From: Candidatus Accumulibacter propinquus | GTDB lineage: Bacteria > Pseudomonadota > Gammaproteobacteria > Burkholderiales > Rhodocyclaceae | Direction of reading: 5' to 3' | Length of the DNA: 64,000 nt | Assembly (NCBI GenBank): GCA_016714935.1 | Contig: JADKBU010000014.1 | Coordinates: forward strand, 1 to 64,000 | Shown here: positions 46,946-57,312 of the stretch, piece after piece | Position numbering within the stretch: the first letter of the stretch is position 1 | Layout: every line of letters starts with the position of its first letter | Position numbers and translations under genes: made by a program | Notes under the pieces: generated by a model | What the model was told of the DNA's origin: nothing | What the model saw: the letters and a program-made list of their open reading frames with translations, nothing else | Database searches by the model: none

Positions 46946-47088
46946 GAAGTGCCAACGCGGGGGCTGCGCTACTCGTGGGCAGTTCAAGTCCAGATCCTTG
47001 CACATCACTCATTTCACCGCTTCCACAGCAACCAGAGCAGAACGATCTCGCAAAGAGCATCCGGCTCCGAAGGCTCAACGTCGTCGGC

Positions 47089-49707
47089 TTACAGGCCAGC
47101 GACTGCCCTTCTGAGCCGCACCGTGGCCCAGAAGGTGCTGCCGATACCCTCCTGGCTGGTCACCCCGACGTCGCCGCCCATCAGGTTGGCAATACGTTTG
47201 GAGATGATCAAGCCCAGACCCGTGCCACCATACTTGCGGTTCAACGAGCCGTCAGCCTGAGTGAATGCCTGAAACAGCCGGGCCTGCTGTTCTGGGCTGA
47301 TGCCGATACCCTGGTCGGTGACCTCGATGCGCAGCAATACGCTGAGGTTGTTTTCCTCCGCGACGCTGGCACGCGCTGTAATCTGGCCGCGTTCGGAAAA
47401 CTTGACGGCGTTGCCGGTGAAGTTGAGCAGGATCTGCTTGAAACGCCTTGCGTCGCCACACAGCAGGTCGGGCAGGGCCGGATCGATATCCCATGACAGC
47501 CCCAGACCCTTGGCGTGTGCCTCTGCGTCGTGCATGTGTAGCGTGTCGCCAACGGCTTCTGCCAGCGAGAAATTCATTTCCTCCAAGGTCAGCTTATCGG
47601 CTTCAATCTGGGAGATATCGAGGATGTCGTTAATGACCGAGAGCAAATGTCTTGCGGCGCCCTGGCTTTTCTTGAGCCAGTCAATTTGTTTGGGATCGGT
47701 AGCGCGGCGCAGCACCATGTCAGTCATGCCCATGATGCCATTCATCGGTGTGCGCAGTTCATGACTCATATTCGCCAGAAAGATGCTCTTTGCCCGGTTC
47801 GCGGCTTCGGCCTCGTCGCGGGCTTGTGCCAGTTCGGCGGTGCGGGCGAAGACAAGTTCTTCGAGATGGTTGCGGTGCTGCAGGAGTTCCGCTTCCGCCT
47901 GCATGCGTGCGGTAATGTCCATGCGTGTGCCGGCAACCCTTAGAGGTAGCCCAGTCGCGTCCCATTCGACGATCCGCCCGCGGTCCAGTACCCAGACCCA
48001 ATGGCCGTCCCTGTGCCTGATCCGGTGCTGGCACTCGAAGAACGGACTCTCGCCTTTCAGGTGGGATTGCAGAGCGGCATTGATCACCGCCCAGTCGTCG
48101 GGGTGCGCCATAGATCGCCAGCCATCTGCATCGAGCTTGATCTCCTCCGGACGGTAACCGAGTAATGCCCACCCACGCGCGCTGAGGACCAGCTCACGGT
48201 TCGGGAGCTGCAGATCCCACATGCCCAAATTGCCACCCTGCAGCGCCAGTTCCATGCGCTTCTGGTTCTCCAGATCCTTCTGGTAGCCCTCCTGCAGGCG
48301 CTGATTGAGGATGGCGAACTCGGTGGCGAAGCTTTGCAGGTTGCTCAGATCCCGCTTCATTTCTCGCTGCAGGGTCACCACGCGTTGTCCGGCGATCAGT
48401 CTCGCAGTGAGTACATTCGATTTCAGAGGTTTCGACAGAAAATCGTCGGCTCCTGCGGCAAAGGCTTCGACCAGCCGCTCTTCCTGATCCAGAGCTGTCA
48501 GCAGCAGAATATAAACGGCCCGCCCGCTCTCCGTCTGGCGCAAGGTGCGGGTCAGTTCAATGCCATCCATCTCCGGCATCATCCAATCAACAATCATCAT
48601 GTCGGGGAGTTCGGTGCGTGCCAGTTCGAGCCCCTCGCGACCGCTCGCCGCTGCGCTGCAGGTATAGCCGGCCTTGGTCAGCAAGGCCATGAGAATCATG
48701 CGGATGCTGCGGTCGTCATCCACCACCAGCACACGAAAGCCTTCTGCCGCCTTGACCCTGGACCGCCCGTCGGCGTGTTCGAGGGACGGCGCCGGCGGAG
48801 TGTTCATCAACTCGGCAAACGGCGGCAACGTTTCTGACGGCACCTCCAGCAGGCGGCACCAGTCTGTCCAGTCGCCGACGATGCCATCGCAAAGTTTCAT
48901 CAGATCTACCGCCCCGATCGAAAGCTTGCCGCCGAGCAGAAACAGTTCGGCCATCATGGCGCGCCGACCAGGCTTGGCCGCCATGCACACATCCGCGATT
49001 TGCGCTGCGAGCACCAGCGTGAATAGCAGCCGCTCGGAACGCGATCCGGCCGCAAAGCTTGCCGCATCCGGTTGTTCATGGAAAACCACCGGCTCGGTCA
49101 GGCTGGCCGGGAACCCCCAGTCGGCCATGAGCGCGTTCGTCAGTTCGGCGTGATCGAACTCGAACGCTTGCCGCTCCTGCACCAGGAGCGTAATGCTGGG
49201 GTGCGGGGCATGCTCCAGTAGCTGCGCATAGTCCTCCGGAAACACACTGGCCAGCCCCAGTTCGCCAATATGGGAAAGCAAGCCTAGCGTGAAGGCTTCG
49301 TCACTTTGCATGATACGGGAGGAAGCCGCCAGAGCCTGCATGGCGACCGCGCGGGCGAGATTGCGTGACCAGAAGGCGGGGTAATTGAATCCACGGCAGC
49401 GAAAAGCCTGCTTGTCAGTCATTAATGAAAAACCTAGCGCCAGGCCACGCACGGACGTCAGGCCGAGGAGGAGGATCGCATCCTGGATCGCCAGTACCGG
49501 CCTAACCCCCGGGCCGTGACAGGCATTGGCCAGCTTGAGCAGGCGCGCGACCAGCGCCGGGTCGGCCTGGATGGCACGCGCCAACTGTGCGGATGACACA
49601 TTGTCCTGCCGCGTCAATTGCACCACGGCCAGCGCCGGGCCTTTGGGCGAAGGTAGGAAGCCAGAGGCTTTGAGCGCTTCGAAACGGGCCTGCAATTTGG
49701 GATTCAC
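47089..49707 (-). CDS. HDOD / REC / PAS hybrid histidine kinase
   Basis: This 872-residue protein starts at a GTG with AAAGG upstream. An HDOD domain (about 15-270; LARAIQADPALVARLLKLAN, LLSHIGELGLASVFPEDY) is followed by a receiver domain (about 322-440, phospho-Asp D374 in MMIVDWMMPEMDG) and a linker coiled coil. A PAS/PAC unit follows (about 485-605, ending RMDITARMQAE), then a HisKA with H649 in MSHELRTPMNG and a HATPase (FKQILLNFTGNAVKF, GGTGLGLIISKR). It is the last gene of the three-gene signalling operon, 25 bp after the response regulator. Having HDOD on a receiver-bearing kinase is uncommon but known. Confidence 0.9.
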   Translation of the reverse strand: MNPKLQARFEALKASGFLPSPKGPALAVVQLTRQDNVSSAQLARAIQADPALVARLLKLANACHGPGVRPVLAIQDAILLLGLTSVRGLALGFSLMTDKQAFRCRGFNYPAFWSRNLARAVAMQALAASSRIMQSDEAFTLGLLSHIGELGLASVFPEDYAQLLEHAPHPSITLLVQERQAFEFDHAELTNALMADWGFPASLTEPVVFHEQPDAASFAAGSRSERLLFTLVLAAQIADVCMAAKPGRRAMMAELFLLGGKLSIGAVDLMKLCDGIVGDWTDWCRLLEVPSETLPPFAELMNTPPAPSLEHADGRSRVKAAEGFRVLVVDDDRSIRMILMALLTKAGYTCSAAASGREGLELARTELPDMMIVDWMMPEMDGIELTRTLRQTESGRAVYILLLTALDQEERLVEAFAAGADDFLSKPLKSNVLTARLIAGQRVVTLQREMKRDLSNLQSFATEFAILNQRLQEGYQKDLENQKRMELALQGGNLGMWDLQLPNRELVLSARGWALLGYRPEEIKLDADGWRSMAHPDDWAVINAALQSHLKGESPFFECQHRIRHRDGHWVWVLDRGRIVEWDATGLPLRVAGTRMDITARMQAEAELLQHRNHLEELVFARTAELAQARDEAEAANRAKSIFLANMSHELRTPMNGIMGMTDMVLRRATDPKQIDWLKKSQGAARHLLSVINDILDISQIEADKLTLEEMNFSLAEAVGDTLHMHDAEAHAKGLGLSWDIDPALPDLLCGDARRFKQILLNFTGNAVKFSERGQITARASVAEENNLSVLLRIEVTDQGIGISPEQQARLFQAFTQADGSLNRKYGGTGLGLIISKRIANLMGGDVGVTSQEGIGSTFWATVRLRRAVAGL

Positions 49708-49732
49708 GACGTTGCCTTTACGCGAAGTTCAA

Positions 49733-50902
49733 TCAGTGGCCTGACCCGACGCTTACATGCGGCGTTGTGGTGTTTTCTGTTGCGGCCAGGATGCCCGCCA
49801 GCTTCTGGCTGAGTTCTCCCAGCGTCGCCTGCGATTCACCAGTGATGTCGTAGATATCGATGAGCTTGTTCGAGTGATCTTTTACCATCCCCAGGATTTC
49901 TTCCTCCGACCGGCTTGACAGGCCAAGGTACGCAAAGGCGGTGAGCAGGTCGTCAACAATCCGCGTCGTGAAGATCGACCCCTGGTACCGGGCGTCGTCA
50001 TATTTCCTGCGGTATGACTCGACGGTTTGTCCTACGGCGTGCAACAGGTTCCGAATGTCCTCCCGCATGCTTGCGTTGTCGGCAGAAGTCTGCAACGCCA
50101 TCAGCTTGGCATCCGCCGTTTCAGCCGCGATGGCGAGATGGTCCCTGATTCTCCCGCACAGATCGGCGTCGGCCACCGGCATGTTGGTGACCAGGACGGT
50201 AATGTGCTCGAAGTTGTAGGCGCAGTGCGTGCGAAATTCGAAGATGCGATCCATCGTACGGATGTGATTGATTACCGAAATTTCCAGCGGCCAGTTCTCG
50301 CCCGCCTTGCTGAAGGTTTTCTCGAAATTGCGCAGGCGAATCTGCACGGCGCCGTCCAGATGGAAGGCATCTAGCGATCGAAGTATCGCTTCCACTACTT
50401 CCTTGATGTTGGCGCATTCGTTCAGCGAACGCAGGAATTTGATCAGGATGGCGTACTCGTCCAGGTTGGCAAGCACCAGGGTGGCCAACTCATCCGAATC
50501 CTTGACTTGTGCCAGCAGCGCCTTCTTGTCTTGTTCGATCCGCCGTAGATTTTCGATCTTGCGCGAAAGAGCCGTGATGTTGAAGGGCTTGACGATATAG
50601 TCCTCGCCCCCCGCGTCGTATCCGGCCATGACCGCATCCAGATCGTCGTGGCCGGAAATGAACACCACCGGAATGTTCATTTCCGGCAAGCTCTTGATGT
50701 TGCGGCAAAGATCATAGCCATCCATACCGGGCAGGCCCACATCGAGCAAGAAAAGGTTCGGTTGCTTATGCGTCAGCCTGGCCAGGCAGCTTTCGGCTGA
50801 GTCGAAGGCTTCCACTGCATGCTTTGTCCGAAGCATCGACTCGAGCAGTAGGCGCGTCGTGTTGTCGTCATCGACAACGAAAACCGTGTAGTCCGTTTCC
50901 AT
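49733..50902 (-). CDS. Response regulator with long C-terminal domain
   Basis: This 389-residue protein begins with a receiver domain (VFVVDDDNTTRLLLESML; phospho-Asp D54 in LFLLDVGLPGMDG; KPFN). The remainder, about 260 residues, is mostly helical with no DNA-binding or enzymatic motif recognised (KFLRSLNECANIKEVVEAILRSLD, FEHITVLVTNMPVADADLCG, YRRKYDDARYQGSIFTTRIVDDLL); part may be GAF-like. ATG 50902 with GGAGAGACAAGA upstream was chosen over 50944. It lies 29 bp after the large kinase, so it is its likely partner. Confidence 0.85.
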   Translation of the reverse strand: METDYTVFVVDDDNTTRLLLESMLRTKHAVEAFDSAESCLARLTHKQPNLFLLDVGLPGMDGYDLCRNIKSLPEMNIPVVFISGHDDLDAVMAGYDAGGEDYIVKPFNITALSRKIENLRRIEQDKKALLAQVKDSDELATLVLANLDEYAILIKFLRSLNECANIKEVVEAILRSLDAFHLDGAVQIRLRNFEKTFSKAGENWPLEISVINHIRTMDRIFEFRTHCAYNFEHITVLVTNMPVADADLCGRIRDHLAIAAETADAKLMALQTSADNASMREDIRNLLHAVGQTVESYRRKYDDARYQGSIFTTRIVDDLLTAFAYLGLSSRSEEEILGMVKDHSNKLIDIYDITGESQATLGELSQKLAGILAATENTTTPHVSVGSGH

Positions 50903-50931
50903 TCTTGTCTCTCCAGGTTGAAACCGTGCAA

Positions 50932-53900
50932 TTAGCCGACCCATGCCAACAAGGTGGCTGAAAGTATCTGGTATTCCCGGCGCAGGTCGATCACGGTGGC
51001 GCTGTCGATATTGCCGCCACCTTTGAGGTGATCGTCAAGCTCCTTCATGCGCTTCGAGAGCTTGATGCCCCCGATCTGCGCCGTCAATCCCTTCATGGTA
51101 TGCGTTTGTCTTTCGGCGGCCTTCCAGTTGCCAGCCGCAATGGCCTGCTCCAGTTGATCGAAGTAGCCGGGTATGTCTTCCGTCGCCGACCGGATAATGA
51201 CCCTGGCGAGTTCGCGGTCGTCGCCCAACTGGGTGAGCAGAGTTTTTTCGTCGAACACGGGCGGACCTTCTTCCTGCGTCGTGATCGACGCTTGTGGCGC
51301 TTGCGGCGCCGGGGCCGCCTCTGCCGCTTCAAGCATTTCGCTGCCGCTGGCCAGCCAATGTCCCAGCATGGCCATCAGCTTTTCGATAACGATGGGTTTT
51401 GCCAGAAAATCGTCCATGCCAGCCTCAAGGCAGCGCTTGCGATCATCCTCGAAGGCGCTGGCGGTCAGGGCCACGATGGGCAGTCGCGGCCGGGCATGCT
51501 CTGTTTCCCATCGACGTATCTGCATTGTGGCTTCATAGCCGTCCAGGACCGGCATCTGGCAGTCCATCAATACCAGATCGGGGGCCATTCCTCCGGTGAT
51601 CGCCTCTACGGCCTGCTGACCATCCTCGACGAAGTCACAATGGACTCCGGGTTTGTTGAGCATAGCCTTGAGCACCAAGCGGTTGGTCGGGTTGTCGTCA
51701 ACCACCAGGATGTGGCCGGTGAAGGTGCCGGGGCGCACGCCCGGTGCCGTGTCGTCAGCGCCGACGATTGCCTGACGCTTTTCATCACGGCTGTCCTCGC
51801 CCGGCGCAAGGAGTTCGGTGCGAATGCGGAACCAGAAACGTGCCCCTTGCCCGGCTTCGCTCTTGAGCCCGACATCCCCGCCCATCAGCTTGGCCAGGTT
51901 GCGCACGAGGGAAAGACCGAGCCCGGTGCCGCCAAACTGTCGTGTGGTCGAACTGTCGGCCTGCGAAAACGCTTTGAACAACAGCGTCTGCTTGTCTTCC
52001 GGAATGCCGATGCCGGTGTCGGTGACGCTGAATTCGAGGAGGGTGTGCGATCCATCGCGCTCGACTTCGCGCGCTTCGATACGGATATGGCCCTTCGCCG
52101 TAAACTTTAGGGCGTTGCCCACCAGGTTGGAGAGCATCTGGCACAGGCGGTGAGGATCGCCCAGGTAGCGCTGGCCGGGTTGTCCAGAAGCGCCGGCCCA
52201 CTCGGATTCGATGCGTAACCCCTTCTGACGGGCGGCTTCCGCAAACAATACCCGGTTTTCGTGAATGATCTGCGCGGGCTCAAACGGGATGGATTCCAGT
52301 TCAAGTTTGCCCGCCTCAACCTTTGAAATGTCGAGAATGTCGTTGAGCAAGGTGAGCAGTGTCTGACCGGAGTTGAGGATGATCCGGGCGTAATCCTGGC
52401 GCTCGTCATCCTTGATAGTCGGCGTCAGCAGCAATTGCGCCATGCCGAGGATGCCGTTCATCGGCGTGCGGATTTCGTGGCTCATCGTCGCCAGGAAGCG
52501 GCTTTTGGCGACGTTGGCGGCTTCGGCGGCTTCCTTGGCGCGGTAATACTCGGTGACATCCACCCGGAAACCGACAATTTGCCCGGAGGCTGTGTGCCGT
52601 TCCGTGATCCTCAGCCAGCGACCGTCGTCGAGTTGCTGGACCAAATCCTGATAGCCTTGACGATGGGACGCCAGTCGTTCGGCAATCCACGCCTCTTCGC
52701 GGCCGATCGCATTCTTGTACTGACGGTGCTCGACACCGTAACGAATGATTTCTTCAAAGCTGCGCCCCGGCTCGATGACGGGTGCCGAGAGAGCGTAGAG
52801 TTCCCTGTACTTCTGATTACAGAAGGCGAGCCGATCCTCGGCGTCGTAGACCACAAAGGCCTCGCCGATGGTTTCGATGGCGGAGCGCAACAGCAGTTCG
52901 GCTTGCCGTATTTCCTCCTCGGCTTTCTTGCTCGCCGATATATCCTGATGGGTTCCCGACATCAACAAGGGTTTGCCGTCGGCCGTCCAGCTGGACACTT
53001 TGCCCCTATCAAGCACCCACACCCAGTGACCATCCTTGTGCCGCAAGCGAGATTCGCATTCGTAGTAGCTGAGTTCTCCCGCGAAGTGCTTTTCGAGTCG
53101 CTGCCCCGACAATTTCAGATCGTCCGGGTGCGCAAACTTCATCCAGGTTTCGATCGAAACCGGGGCGAGATCATCGAGGGTATAGCCGATGATCTCTGTC
53201 CAGCGATCGTTGAACACGGCCTCTCCGGTCTGGACGTTCCACTCCCAGGTGCCGACGTTGGTGCCTTCAATGATGTCATTCAGGCGGCGGCGTTGCGTGA
53301 TCAGTTCTTCTTCGCTCCGCCTTTTCTCGGTGATGTCGTAATTGATCCCGATCATCCGCAGCGGCTTTCCCTCGGCATCGCGCAGCACCTTCGCGGCAGC
53401 CTTGATATACCGCACCTCACCCGTCGGCCACTTCACCCGGAACTCGGTATCGAATGACTTTTCGCCGCGCAGCGCCTGGGCGATCTCCTCATCGCCGCGC
53501 ACCTTGTCGTCCGGGTGAAGACCGTTTTGCCAGGCCTCATAGGCCCCGGAAAAATCCTCTTCCCGAATGCCATACAGGGCATACATCCAGCGATCCCAGA
53601 CAAGCCGGTTTTCCGGTACCGCATAATCCCATACTCCGATTTGGGCTGAATCGGCGGCAAGTGATAGACGCTGGTTAAGCTGGACGACGTTGCGAGCAAG
53701 TTCCGCGGCAATTTCTTCGTTGTGCTTTCGCTCCGAAATATCGCGCGACGACGCATACAAGAAGTTCTCGTCGGCGATCTCTATTTCTTTTGCATTGATT
53801 TCGACATCGATTACCGTGCCGTCCTTGCGTCGATGCCGGGATCCAAACGTTGCCGGTGTTTTGAACAAATCCTGAATGACTTCCGGAATCTTTTCTTTCG

Positions 53901-55911
53901 GTATCTGCGCCTCCCAGTCCGCCGCATTGAAGCCACTGATCTCTTCGTCTGTATACCCCAGCATGGATGCGAACGAGCGACTGAACTGGACCAGGTTACC
54001 GTTTTGATCGAGGATATGGATGCCGTCACTGGCCGTTTCGAGCAAGGCATGCAGGCGGGCGGATTCCTTGGCGAGCGCCATTTCAGAGGCGCGTCGCTCG
54101 GTGATGTCGGTGATGACTGAATACAGCAGCGCGTGCCCATCAATCTCCAGTGGGCAGGAGCGCACCTCGACCTGGCGGATCTCGCCGCTCGCCAGGCGGT
54201 GCTGAAAATAAAAGCAGTCTCGTTTCTCAGATGCAGCCAAGTCCATCTCGGCCCTGATCTCATCTCGCGACAACTGATTGATTTCTGAAATCGACATGTT
54301 CCGCAGTTGTTCCCTGCCGTAGCCGTAGAACGTCGCAGCGGACTCGTTGGCATCGACAATGGCGCCATCTTTCGGATCGATCAGCAGCATCGGCATCCTG
54401 GATCTCTCAAACAACGCTCGGTGGCGAGCCTCGCTTGCCCTGAGCGATTCCTCAATATGCTTGCGCGCCGTGATGATGGCGCCTGTGCCGCGGTAGCCGG
54501 CAAAACAACCTGCCTTATCCACATGCGGTCTTCCGGAAACAGCGATCCAGACTAAGTTCCCGCCCTTGTCGCGAATCTGGTACTCGAAATTCTTGAAGGG
54601 CTGGTGCGCGTCGAGTAGGGCAAGGTGTGCCTGAATGAGTTCCGGCGGATTGAGCGCATCCAGATCCAGCAGTTCCTTGCGACTCAGGCCGATCAACTGG
54701 GCCGGGGGCAGCCCATAGATCGCTTCAAAGTTGTCGGAAAAGTAACAGAAGCGGTGCTCTGCATCCGTCTCCCAAAACCAGTCGGAGGTGCTCTTTGAGA
54801 AGTCACGCGAACGCGCTTCGTCTTCCCGCAGTGTCTCGGTCATCTGCTGCGCCAGCACTTCGGCGCGGTGGCGACCGGTGGCCTGCTGTCTCAGCAGCAG
54901 GGCAAGCATGGCGCTGAACAGTGCGCCCGCAGCGAACACCAGCCACTTCGACGAGCGGTCGAACGCCGCATCAAACTCGGGTGTACTGCGTACGCGCAGG
55001 GTCAACTCCCGACCTGATACCGATAGCGTCCGGGCGATGGAATAGCGACTCGCCACCGTGGCCACCTGGTCGGTCCCCAGAGTGGCTACATGATTGTCGG
55101 TGTCGTACAGCAGCATGTCGCCGGAGGTGCCTGGCAGCCCGTCGAAGAGTTCGAAATCCAAGCGGCGCGGCCCTACGCCGGGCATTGCCGCCAGCAACTC
55201 CGACATGACGATGGGCGCGTACAACAAGCCGACCAGCGACGCGCGACGCTGGGCTGCGTTCGAGGGGCTGGTTCCCTTCGCGTACAGCGGAACATACAGC
55301 AGCACGCCGGGGGATTTGCGGTTGTCCTGCACCAGCGCGATCGGCGCGGTGACGGTCGGCTCGCCGCTGTCGATGGCACGCTGTGCTGCGGCACGGCGGT
55401 TGGCTTCCGAGCCGATGTCGAGACCCTGGGCGCCGGCGTTGTTCGCCGCCGGCTCGATGAACTTGATGACGTACAGATCGTCGTGGTTCTTGTCCGCCAG
55501 TTGGCGAAGGGTGAATTCCGGTGCTTCGTCGGCCCGTTCGGCGGCCACGAAGGCGTCCACATCCCGGCGCATGACGCGCTGAATGAAGCCAAAGCCCCGC
55601 ACCCCCGGGAAGTCTTGCACCAGGTCGCGCGACTCGACGTAGGCCCGAAACTCCGCGCGCTCCACGCTTTTGCTGGCAGCGAACAGGCCCCTGGCGCCGT
55701 TCAATCCGTCGACCGGGCGGCGAAAGCGCACGACGATCTCGCCGGAAAGGTGTTGGACGCTGCGCTGGAACTCGGCCTCGGTATTCAGGTCGATCTCATT
55801 TTGCCACCACCATGCGCCGCCAGCAGCAATGCATAGCCCGAGCAAGAACGTCACCCCGGCCAGGAGAGCGGGTACGGATCGCGGCAGTTGTCTATTCCAT
55901 ACAGACATCAT
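50932..55911 (-). CDS. CHASE / six-PAS hybrid histidine kinase with REC and HPt
   Basis: This 1659-residue protein has a membrane helix at about 13-35, a periplasmic CHASE domain at about 45-310 (RGFGFIQRV, PAANNAGAQGLDIGSE) and a second helix at about 322-343. Six PAS units follow (about 370-485, 490-605, 615-730, 745-865, 875-995 and 1002-1125). HisKA has H1145 in MSHEIRTPMNG. Next come a HATPase (GGTGLGLSLVRNL), a receiver (HILVVDDNPTNR, LVLMDCQMPVLDGYE) and a C-terminal HPt with H1604 (QTHTMKGLTAQIG). That gives a full phosphorelay in one chain. The CHASE ligand is unknown. First gene of a three-gene operon. Confidence 0.92.
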   Translation of the reverse strand: MMSVWNRQLPRSVPALLAGVTFLLGLCIAAGGAWWWQNEIDLNTEAEFQRSVQHLSGEIVVRFRRPVDGLNGARGLFAASKSVERAEFRAYVESRDLVQDFPGVRGFGFIQRVMRRDVDAFVAAERADEAPEFTLRQLADKNHDDLYVIKFIEPAANNAGAQGLDIGSEANRRAAAQRAIDSGEPTVTAPIALVQDNRKSPGVLLYVPLYAKGTSPSNAAQRRASLVGLLYAPIVMSELLAAMPGVGPRRLDFELFDGLPGTSGDMLLYDTDNHVATLGTDQVATVASRYSIARTLSVSGRELTLRVRSTPEFDAAFDRSSKWLVFAAGALFSAMLALLLRQQATGRHRAEVLAQQMTETLREDEARSRDFSKSTSDWFWETDAEHRFCYFSDNFEAIYGLPPAQLIGLSRKELLDLDALNPPELIQAHLALLDAHQPFKNFEYQIRDKGGNLVWIAVSGRPHVDKAGCFAGYRGTGAIITARKHIEESLRASEARHRALFERSRMPMLLIDPKDGAIVDANESAATFYGYGREQLRNMSISEINQLSRDEIRAEMDLAASEKRDCFYFQHRLASGEIRQVEVRSCPLEIDGHALLYSVITDITERRASEMALAKESARLHALLETASDGIHILDQNGNLVQFSRSFASMLGYTDEEISGFNAADWEAQIPKEKIPEVIQDLFKTPATFGSRHRRKDGTVIDVEINAKEIEIADENFLYASSRDISERKHNEEIAAELARNVVQLNQRLSLAADSAQIGVWDYAVPENRLVWDRWMYALYGIREEDFSGAYEAWQNGLHPDDKVRGDEEIAQALRGEKSFDTEFRVKWPTGEVRYIKAAAKVLRDAEGKPLRMIGINYDITEKRRSEEELITQRRRLNDIIEGTNVGTWEWNVQTGEAVFNDRWTEIIGYTLDDLAPVSIETWMKFAHPDDLKLSGQRLEKHFAGELSYYECESRLRHKDGHWVWVLDRGKVSSWTADGKPLLMSGTHQDISASKKAEEEIRQAELLLRSAIETIGEAFVVYDAEDRLAFCNQKYRELYALSAPVIEPGRSFEEIIRYGVEHRQYKNAIGREEAWIAERLASHRQGYQDLVQQLDDGRWLRITERHTASGQIVGFRVDVTEYYRAKEAAEAANVAKSRFLATMSHEIRTPMNGILGMAQLLLTPTIKDDERQDYARIILNSGQTLLTLLNDILDISKVEAGKLELESIPFEPAQIIHENRVLFAEAARQKGLRIESEWAGASGQPGQRYLGDPHRLCQMLSNLVGNALKFTAKGHIRIEAREVERDGSHTLLEFSVTDTGIGIPEDKQTLLFKAFSQADSSTTRQFGGTGLGLSLVRNLAKLMGGDVGLKSEAGQGARFWFRIRTELLAPGEDSRDEKRQAIVGADDTAPGVRPGTFTGHILVVDDNPTNRLVLKAMLNKPGVHCDFVEDGQQAVEAITGGMAPDLVLMDCQMPVLDGYEATMQIRRWETEHARPRLPIVALTASAFEDDRKRCLEAGMDDFLAKPIVIEKLMAMLGHWLASGSEMLEAAEAAPAPQAPQASITTQEEGPPVFDEKTLLTQLGDDRELARVIIRSATEDIPGYFDQLEQAIAAGNWKAAERQTHTMKGLTAQIGGIKLSKRMKELDDHLKGGGNIDSATVIDLRREYQILSATLLAWVG

Positions 55912-56065
55912 GGGATCCGTTCAGGGGAACATCGGGTTCGCTTGACGTCATGGTCAGGTCTGGTCAAGCAGCAGGATGAAGGTCTTCTGGAACTCAGATA
56001 CCGTAAACGTTCACATCCCCTCCGTTTTTACGCTGCTGCCGGGATAGCGGGAAGCGGGGGAAAAG

Positions 56066-56100
56066 TGAGGTTCCCTCGGTTTTTCGTCTTCCAAAGGGTG
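56066..56100. repeat. IS terminal inverted repeat, left (orfB side)
   Basis: TGAGGTTCCCTCGG followed by TTTTTCGTCTTCC and AAAGGGTG. Over the first 27 positions 22 match the inverted right end. Confidence 0.75.
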
Positions 56101-56104
56101 GGGT

Positions 56105-56994
56105 TCATGCTACCTGTTTTTCCTGATCCTGCGTGCTGAGCCACTTCTCCATGAACTGAACAGGCGACAGGTAGCCCAGGCTCGAATGCTGGCGTTTCCA
56201 ATTGTAGAACACCTCGATGTACTCAAAACTGGTGGCCTTCATGGCGGCATGGCTGGCATGACGTACGCCATGTACCCGCTCATTCTTGAAGCTGTTGAAC
56301 CAACTCTCGGTGGGCGCATTATCCCGGCAGTTGCCCTTGCGGCTCATCGAACAGGTCATGCCATATTCCTTGAGCTTGTCCTGAAAGGTATGGCTGGCGT
56401 ACTGGCTGCCGCGGTCGGAGTGATGCATCAGACCCGTGGCAGGCCGGCGGCGGAACCACGCCATGGTCAGGGCGTCCGTCACGATGTCTGCCGTCATGCG
56501 AGGCTTGAGTGACCAACCCACGACTTCCCGGTTGAACAAATCCAGCACGATGGCCAGGTACAGCCAGCCTTCATCCGTCCATAAATACGTGATGTCCGAG
56601 GTCCAGACCTCATTGGGTGCCGTGGGCGTGAAATGGCGGGCCAGCAGATTCTCCGACACCGGGAGGGCATGGCGCGAATCCGTCGTCACCTTGTAGCGGC
56701 ACTTGTGACGGGCGTGAATCCCGTTCTCGCGCATCAGCCTCTCTACCCGCTCCTTGCCCGCACAGAAGCCACGTCTTTGCAGTTCGCGCACCATGCGTGG
56801 GCTGCCATAGGCGCCCTTGAGTTCGGCATGAATGGCCTGGAAAGTGCCAGCATCTGCAGGTCCGTCAGCCCCTTGCGCTCCGCCACCCCGCCTCGCTTCG
56901 AGGCTCGGTAACCGCTGATACTCACCTTCAATGCCTCGCACAGTTCCGACAACGCGAACTCCCGCCGATGCGAGTCAATCCAGGCGTACTTCAC
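56105..56994 (-). pseudogene. IS3 transposase orfB, frameshifted
   Basis: OrfB is in two minus-strand frames. The first starts MKYAWIDSHRREFALSELCEALKVS and reaches LTDLQMLAL near 56843; the second resumes at FQAIHAELKGAYGSPRMVREL and holds the DDE integrase core (WTSDITYLWTDEGWLYLAIVLDL, HHSDRGSQYAS, NAPTESWFNSFKNE). One missing base near 56840 explains the break; the span of 890 bp is 3n+2. All three acidic residues remain in the second part. Confidence 0.88.
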
Positions 56995-57281
56995 AGGGCA
57001 TCCCTCGCGAAGTACGCCGCCGCTTTTTTTACTATTTCAAGCTCCCGCTTGAGTCGCGCGTTCTCGGCTCGCAGCCGTGACAGTTCCTTCTCTTCTGGCG
57101 TCACCATCCGGTTGCCCGCGCCGTTTGAGGTGCCCTTCGCCGCCGCCTTCACCCCGTTGCGCAAGGTCTGCTCGACCAGCCCCAATTCCTTTGCCACCCC
57201 TCCGACACTCTCGCCGGCCTTTACCCGCTTTACCGCCAGGCCCCTGAATTCCGGCGTGAATGCCGGCTTCGGTATCTTCAT
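56991..57281 (-). CDS. IS3 transposase orfA
   Basis: This 96-residue helix-turn-helix protein begins MKIPKPAFTPEFRGLAVKRVKAGE, followed by SVGGVAKELGLVEQTLRNGVK and a leucine-zipper-like ELSRLRAENARLKRELEIVKKAAAY. Its stop overlaps the orfB ATG by 4 bp. An A7 run at 57024-57030 lies 30 bp before the stop and could direct -1 frameshifting to make OrfAB. Confidence 0.9.
   Translation of the reverse strand: MKIPKPAFTPEFRGLAVKRVKAGESVGGVAKELGLVEQTLRNGVKAAAKGTSNGAGNRMVTPEEKELSRLRAENARLKRELEIVKKAAAYFARDAL
57024..57030 (-). other. A7 slippery run, possible -1 frameshift site
   Basis: The orfA codons GTA-AAA-AAA-GCG contain an A-AAA-AAA heptamer in the orfA-orfB overlap zone, the usual kind of slippery site in IS3-family elements. 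Confidence 0.6.
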
Positions 57282-57312
57282 TTCTCGCTCCTAAAGTGAC
57301 AGAATCCTACGT

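Noticed and set aside
46946..47088. Possible small RNA or tRNA remnant between the ankyrin gene and the HDOD kinase
   Set aside because: No stable cloverleaf or terminator could be drawn; left unannotated.
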